DNA from: Bog-756 sp963833585
GTDB lineage: Bacteria; Actinomycetota; Acidimicrobiia; Acidimicrobiales; RAAP-2
Length of the DNA: 64,000 bases
Direction of reading: 5' to 3'
Assembly: GCA_963833585.1 (NCBI GenBank)
Contig: CAWHYF010000006.1
Span: 124,001 to 188,000, forward strand
Of the stretch, positions 59,903 through 64,000 are shown one piece after another. The notes beneath the pieces were generated by a model. It was not told the origin of the DNA. It did no database searches and was given only the letters and a program-made list of their open reading frames with translations. Position 1 is the stretch's first letter. Every line of letters starts with the position of its first letter. The translations under genes and the position numbers were made by a program.

Positions 59903-60345
59903 CCACCGTGCACGTCCACCACACCGCCGTCTGCACCGCCGACATCGAGGGGAGCCTCCGCTTCTGGCGGGACGGCCTCGGGTTCGTCGAGCAGATGGAC
60001 CAGCGCTTCGAGGGGGACTGGCCCACGTTGTTCCGCGCCCCGCGGCGCTCCCTCCGCTCGGTCTTCCTCGGTGACCCCGCCCACCCCTCGTCGGGCCTGC
60101 TCGAGCTGGTCGAGTTCGAAGGCGGTGCGGGCCCCGCCGCCCCCCACCCCCCGGCGCCGGCCGTGGGATTCCTCCTGGTCTCGGTGTACCTGCCGGTCGA
60201 CGCCACGTTGGACCGCCTGCACCGCCTGGGGCTGGGCGGGACCCCCACCCGCATCGAGCTCCCCGGCCCGGTCGACATGGCGGTGGTCCACGACCCCAAC
60301 GGGGTCGCCGTCGAGCTCATCGACGTCTCCCCGGCGCCTCGCTGA
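59899..60345 (+). CDS. VOC-family (glyoxalase-like) protein
   Basis: The 148-residue protein has two beta-alpha-beta-beta-beta modules of the VOC fold: 'VHHTAVCTADIEGSLRFWRDGLGF' (metal His about residue 8) and 'LPGPVDMAVVHDPNGVAVELI' (Glu near the end). It may be an epimerase, dioxygenase or lyase; methylmalonyl-CoA epimerase-like members are similar in size. The ATGA overlap with the ligase gene shows co-translation and ties it to the same pathway. Confidence 0.82.
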   Translation: MTTVHVHHTAVCTADIEGSLRFWRDGLGFVEQMDQRFEGDWPTLFRAPRRSLRSVFLGDPAHPSSGLLELVEFEGGAGPAAPHPPAPAVGFLLVSVYLPVDATLDRLHRLGLGGTPTRIELPGPVDMAVVHDPNGVAVELIDVSPAPR

Positions 60346-60716
60346 GCGGTCCGGACCCGGTCAGGCCTCCGCCCGGAGGGAGGCGACCGCCTCCGCCTCG
60401 GCCAGGCTCCCGGACAACGAGGTGTCCACTCTCACGGGCCCCGGACCCCGGTCAGCTCGACCCCCGCTGGTCCCGGGAGCGGTCGATGACCGACTCCCGG
60501 AGTTGGCCGAGGCTCCGGGGCGAGATGTCCCGGTCGGCCGAGAACCGCCTGGCGTGAAGGAGATGGGTCTCCCGGGTCTCGGCCAGGTCCACTCGACGAC
60601 CTCCTGGCCCGGCGCACGCGGGTCAGCTTGACACGCGCCTCGTGGGAGGGCGCCCGGCGACACCGCAGACGCGGGAGACGGGGCCCGCGCCACGGGGCGG
60701 GTCGGGTGCCGGGTGC
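60346..60716. other. Intergenic region with a possible gene remnant
   Basis: No intact gene is seen. On the minus strand, 60452-60640 has one uninterrupted protein-like frame with 'RVDLAETRETHLLHARRFSA' and 'SLGQLRESVIDRSRDQRG'. It is helical and charged, ends in TGA and has no start codon. The neighbouring frame just upstream reads 'KLTRVRRARRSS', so a one-base shift might join them. I do not recognise it; it may be a decayed small gene. Confidence 0.3.
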
Positions 60717-60722
60717 TACCTT
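60717..60722 (+). promoter_or_regulatory. -10 hexamer of leaderless LLM-oxidoreductase promoter
   Basis: TACCTT, then 6 nt, then the ATG at 60729; no Shine-Dalgarno sequence. Confidence 0.5.
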
Positions 60723-60728
60723 CCGGGA

Positions 60729-61649
60729 ATGCGCTTCTCGGTCACGTACCCCCTGGTCACCCACCCCTCCAGTCCGGAACTGATGAGCCGGGACGCCATC
60801 CTGCGGTTCGCCCAGACCGCCGAGCGGGTCGGCTTCGACGGCATCGGCTTCACCGACCATCCCGCCCCCACCGACCGCTGGCTGCGGGCCGGGGGCCACG
60901 ACGCCCTGGACCCCTTCGCCGCCCTGACCTTCTGCGCCGCCGTCACCGAGACCATCCGGCTGATCCCCAACATCGTGGTGCTCCCCTACCGCCACCCCCT
61001 CGTGGTGGCCAAGTTGGTGGCCACCATCGACCTGCTGTCCGAGGGGCGGTTCACCCTGGCCGTGGCCACGGGATACCTGCGGGGCGAGTACAAGGGCCTG
61101 GGTGTCGACTTCGAGGAACGGAACGCTCTCTTCGACCAGGCCATCGAGGTGCTCCGCGGGGTGTGGACGCAGGAGGCGTTCAGCTATGTGGGACCCGGTA
61201 TCGACGCCTCGGGGATCACGGCCAATCCCAAGCCCGCCGTGCCGCCCCCGATCTGGATCGGCGGGAACAGCCGCCTGTCCCGTCGGCGGGTGGCCCGTTA
61301 CGGCAACGGGTGGACGCCCTTCCCGGCGCCACGGTCGTTGTCCAAGACCACCAAGACCCCGGCGTTGGAGTCGGTGGAGGACCTCACGTCGATGCTGGAG
61401 GAGCTGTGGACCTACCTGGAGGACGAGGGGCGGGACCGGTCGGAGATCGACGTCTGCTTCGGCACCCCCGAAGGTGGGACCCCGGGGGACCTCCGCTTCG
61501 ATCCCGACGCCCATCGGGAGGGACTCGACCGACTGGCCGGGCTGGGGGTGACCTGGGCCGGCACCGGTGTGCCGGGCACCTCCTTGACCCGGGCCCTCGA
61601 GGCGCTGGAGCAGTACGGGGAGACGGTCATCGCCCCGCTCCGGTCCTGA
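60729..61649 (+). CDS. LLM-class F420-dependent oxidoreductase
   Basis: The 306-residue luciferase-like TIM barrel begins 'MRFSVTYPLVTHPSSPELMS' and has 'AERVGFDGIGFTDHPAP', 'PNIVVLPYRHPLVVAKLVATIDLLSEGRFTLAVATGYL' (parts) and 'PPIWIGGNSRLSRRRVARYGNGW'. This is the actinobacterial F420-dependent group, which oxidises or reduces alcohols, ketones or ring systems. F420 rather than FMN is inferred from lineage and family. The leaderless promoter element separates it from the upstream operon. It is convergent with the deacylase-type gene, with only 7 nt between stops. Confidence 0.87.
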   Translation: MRFSVTYPLVTHPSSPELMSRDAILRFAQTAERVGFDGIGFTDHPAPTDRWLRAGGHDALDPFAALTFCAAVTETIRLIPNIVVLPYRHPLVVAKLVATIDLLSEGRFTLAVATGYLRGEYKGLGVDFEERNALFDQAIEVLRGVWTQEAFSYVGPGIDASGITANPKPAVPPPIWIGGNSRLSRRRVARYGNGWTPFPAPRSLSKTTKTPALESVEDLTSMLEELWTYLEDEGRDRSEIDVCFGTPEGGTPGDLRFDPDAHREGLDRLAGLGVTWAGTGVPGTSLTRALEALEQYGETVIAPLRS

Positions 61650-61656
61650 CCCACAC

Positions 61657-63414
61657 TCACCGGGTAGTCGACCCCGACCCGCCCCTGATCAGCCGGCCGG
61701 GTCGGGCGCCCGTGCTCTCCCCTTCGGCCATCACCGTCTCCCCGCTGACGATGGTCTCCACGTAGCCGTCCGACCTCTGGATCAGTCGGGTGGCCCCGGC
61801 CGGCAGGTCGGCGACCCGCTCGGGATAGTGGAGGGCGAGCCTCTCGAAATCGATGACGTTGATGTCGGCTCGCAGCCCGGGCGCCAGCGTTCCCCGGTCG
61901 TCCAGTCCGTAGAGGGCGGCCGGGTCACTGGTGAGCCGGCGCACCGCCATCTCGATGGGGAACCTCGGACCGCGGGTGCGGTCCCGGACCCAGTGGGTGA
62001 GCAGATAGGTGGTCATGCTGGCGTCGCAGATGATGGAGGTATGGGCCCCGCCGTCCCCCAGGCCCTGCACGGTCAACGGGTCGCTCATCATCTCGAACAG
62101 CCCGTCATAGGAACCGCGGCCGTAGTTGAGCAGGGGCAGGAGCAGGAACTCCCGACCGCCGGCCCCGAGCAGGAGGTCGTAGGCGACCTCCCAGGGGTCC
62201 CGGCCCTCGCGGGCGGCGCGGGCCGCCACGCTCTGGTCGCGGGTCGGCTCGTACTCGAGGGGATCACCCAACGGGAAGAGGTGCTCGAAGGTCGTGGTCG
62301 TCAGCTGGTCGAGGCTCCAGGACTCGGTCCGCGACAGCCCGTCGGCCAGGTCGCCGAGGATGGCTGACCGAACCTCCGGGTCGTGCAACCGCTCCATCCG
62401 GGCGTCATGGGTCAGATGGCCGAGACCGGCGTAGGTGGCGCTGTACCGGAACGGGTTCATCCGAGACTGGTGGCCCATCAGCATCCCGAAGCACCGACTG
62501 GCCACCTGGGGACGGAGCGTGGCTCCGGCGGCATTGACCGCCCGGGCCTGTTCGAACCAGGTGCGCCAGGCGTCGGGCTGGAGATTGTTCTGCAGGACCA
62601 GGAAGGTCATGGGCACCTTGGTCTCCGACGCCAAACGGAGCATCCACTCCATCTCGACGTCCATGGCTCCCTCGGGATCGCCGGCCTCGACGCCCCCGAC
62701 GCCGGCGGGCACGATCTCGACCACGCCGTGCCCCACCTCGGCCACCGCGTCGAGCAGGCGGGCCACCTCCTCCTGGGGGGCGAAGGTGCCGGGCACGGGT
62801 CGGCCGTGGACATCGCGGTGCCCGGCGGTCCGGCCGGTGGAGAAGCCGAGGGCCCCGGCCCGGAGGGAGTCGACCACGATGGCCCGCATGGCTTCGATCT
62901 CCTCGGCGGTGGCGTCCTCGCCGGCCCGCCGGCCCATCACGTAGGCCCGGACCGCGGCGTGGGGGACCTGGGCGCCGATGTCCATGGCCCGGGGCATGGA
63001 CTCCAGCGCGTCCAGGTACTCGGGGAAGGACTCCCATCCCCACCGGATCCCCTCGGCGAGGGCCGTACCGGGGATGTCCTCCACTCCTTCCATCAACTCC
63101 ACCAGGAAGTCTCGCTCGCCCGGACGGACCGGGGCGAACCCCACCCCGCAGTTGCCGAGGATGGCCGTGGTCACACCGTGCCAGCACGACGGACTCAACA
63201 ACGGGTCCCAGGTGACCTGGCCGTCGAAGTGGGTGTGGACGTCCACGAAGCCCGGGGTGACCACCAACCCCTCCGCATCCAGCGTCCGGGCCGCCGGGCC
63301 GGGGACCACACCCACCTCGGTGATCATCCCGTCCTCCACGGCCACGTCGGCGATGCGGGGTATCGCGCCGGTCCCGTCCACCACCGTCCCGCCCCGTATC
63401 ACCAGATCCAACAC
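61657..63414 (-). CDS. N-acyl-D-amino-acid deacylase-type amidohydrolase
   Basis: The 585-residue protein belongs to the D-aminoacylase branch of the amidohydrolase superfamily. Metal motifs are 'PGFVDVHTHFDGQVTWDP' (H-x-H, about residue 60) and the catalytic Asp in 'GLGDGGAHTSIICDAS'. The N-terminal beta-domain starts 'MLDLVIRGGTVVDGTGA', and the C-terminal one ends near 'TIVSGETVMAEGESTGARPG'. D-aminoacylases remove acyl groups from D-amino acids, but many homologues in catabolic clusters have unknown substrates. The start is a GTG with a GGGAGGG site. It follows the monooxygenase gene by 49 nt. Confidence 0.87.
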   Translation of the reverse strand: MLDLVIRGGTVVDGTGAIPRIADVAVEDGMITEVGVVPGPAARTLDAEGLVVTPGFVDVHTHFDGQVTWDPLLSPSCWHGVTTAILGNCGVGFAPVRPGERDFLVELMEGVEDIPGTALAEGIRWGWESFPEYLDALESMPRAMDIGAQVPHAAVRAYVMGRRAGEDATAEEIEAMRAIVVDSLRAGALGFSTGRTAGHRDVHGRPVPGTFAPQEEVARLLDAVAEVGHGVVEIVPAGVGGVEAGDPEGAMDVEMEWMLRLASETKVPMTFLVLQNNLQPDAWRTWFEQARAVNAAGATLRPQVASRCFGMLMGHQSRMNPFRYSATYAGLGHLTHDARMERLHDPEVRSAILGDLADGLSRTESWSLDQLTTTTFEHLFPLGDPLEYEPTRDQSVAARAAREGRDPWEVAYDLLLGAGGREFLLLPLLNYGRGSYDGLFEMMSDPLTVQGLGDGGAHTSIICDASMTTYLLTHWVRDRTRGPRFPIEMAVRRLTSDPAALYGLDDRGTLAPGLRADINVIDFERLALHYPERVADLPAGATRLIQRSDGYVETIVSGETVMAEGESTGARPGRLIRGGSGSTTR

Positions 63415-63463
63415 GGCGAACCCTCCCGGCTCCCTCGGGCGCTCACCCGCTCACCACGACCGG

Positions 63464-64000
63464 TCATCGAGCCGCCGTCGTCCCCGTCGTCCCCGTTGTC
63501 ACCCGTCCGGCGGTCGGCGGTGGGCCCTCGGACGGCGCGGCCGGGAGGCCGGACGACTCCCGGGTGACGATCTGCGAGAGCGGGCCCAGGACCTTCGTCA
63601 GGATCCCGTAGGGGACCGAGCCGTAGGGCCACTGGGTGACGATCCTCCCCGAGGCGGACTTGTAGTAGTTGTTGCTCATGGTCCAGGCCGTGCCGACCAT
63701 GGCTCGCTGCAGCCAGCGGTTGTAGCGCTCGTAGTAGGAGCGCCTCACGTCGACGGTCACCACGTCGGTCCGGGCCATGCGCCGGACGGCACGCACCGCG
63801 TACTCGGCCTGGCGCTCCAGGTGGGTCACGATCTCGCCCCCGTTGGTGTTGGGACCGTACAGCATGAAGAAGTTGGGGAATCCGGGGACGGTGACACCCA
63901 AGAAGGCCCGGGGTTCGCCGGCCCACTCCTCCCGGAGGGTCCTTCCCCCGCGGCCGACGACGTCCAGCGTGGCCAAGTAGTTGGCGGGTTGGAACCCGGT
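63464..64000 (-). CDS. Flavin-containing (Baeyer-Villiger-type) monooxygenase, C-terminal part
   Basis: The gene runs off the right edge; 178 residues of the C-terminus are present, starting TGFQPANYLATLDVVGRGGR. 'AFLGVTVPGFPNFFMLYGPNTNGGEIVTHLERQAEY' (parts) is the conserved C-terminal block of class B flavin monooxygenases ('GPNT' loop that contacts FAD). 'RRSYYERYNRWLQRAMVGTAW' and 'KSASGRIVTQWPYGS' are typical of Baeyer-Villiger enzymes acting on cyclic ketones and steroids. The FAD and NADPH motifs lie outside. It could be co-transcribed with the amidohydrolase downstream. Confidence 0.85.
   Translation of the reverse strand, partial: TGFQPANYLATLDVVGRGGRTLREEWAGEPRAFLGVTVPGFPNFFMLYGPNTNGGEIVTHLERQAEYAVRAVRRMARTDVVTVDVRRSYYERYNRWLQRAMVGTAWTMSNNYYKSASGRIVTQWPYGSVPYGILTKVLGPLSQIVTRESSGLPAAPSEGPPPTAGRVTTGTTGTTAAR

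Noticed and set aside
60361..60693. 110-codon minus-strand ORF beginning MARAPSP
   Set aside because: Proline/arginine-rich with no family pattern; a different frame of the same strand looks more protein-like.

Overview
The window is a very GC-rich actinobacterial chromosome segment. The lineage is inferred from gene content: a mycothiol-dependent formaldehyde dehydrogenase (mscR) with its metallo-hydrolase partner, an F420-type luciferase-like oxidoreductase, an ilvBNC operon with a leader peptide, an ECF42 sigma factor, and secreted proteins with 'WLVASDGGVFSFG'-type repeats. The repeats point to Acidimicrobiia-like Actinobacteria. No rRNA, tRNA, CRISPR array, phage gene or transposase was seen.

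Layout. 0-12.3 kb: the tail of serC; a secreted PD40 protein; the branched-chain amino-acid block ilvB-ilvN-ilvC (minus) behind a Leu/Ile/Val-rich leader peptide and attenuator-type hairpin; ilvD; and PhyH-type and haloalkane-dehalogenase-type enzymes. 12.3-17.2 kb: two DUF202 membrane proteins; an ECF42 sigma factor with its DGPF/YCII partner behind a recognisable ECF42 promoter and a 29-bp tandem repeat; an orphan ParA; a thioesterase. 17.2-22.2 kb: two secreted-protein genes (an HWDG/WLVASDGG repeat protein and a GH92 glycosidase), both broken by several frameshifts. 22.2-34.4 kb: a stress-type island around a large LuxR-type (LAL) regulator. On one side (minus) lie a hypothetical protein, a formylglycine-generating-enzyme homologue, DUF2252, aquaporin, DUF6325, SHOCT and a Yip1-like membrane protein. 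On the other side lie PLDc_N-SHOCT, small membrane proteins, a GAP-family exporter, a K+ channel and glutamate decarboxylase. 34.7-44.7 kb: a DUF35-thiolase pair, SDR, aldo/keto reductase, SGNH hydrolase, a CadI/ArsI metalloenzyme with an ArsR-type operator, CsbD, mscR-MBL, and an FAD oxidoreductase. 44.7-64 kb: an acyl-CoA catabolic region with MaoC, two paralogous amidohydrolases, an adjacent acyl-CoA dehydrogenase pair, enoyl-CoA hydratase, a double-domain CaiB CoA-transferase, a DUF35/thiolase-like pair, an AMP-dependent ligase, VOC, LLM oxidoreductase, a D-aminoacylase-type amidohydrolase and a truncated flavin monooxygenase. This looks like degradation of a cyclic or otherwise complex carboxylic acid by CoA thioesters; the substrate cannot be read from the sequence.

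Expression signals. At least ten genes have a TANNNT-like -10 hexamer ending 6-7 nt before the start codon and no Shine-Dalgarno sequence, which implies leaderless mRNAs. Several convergent gene pairs are separated by strong GC hairpins without a U-tract. Many otherwise well conserved genes carry 1-nt indels (17-23 kb, 33 kb, 39 kb, 49-56.5 kb). Most look like single-base insertions, so sequencing error is at least as likely as real pseudogenisation.
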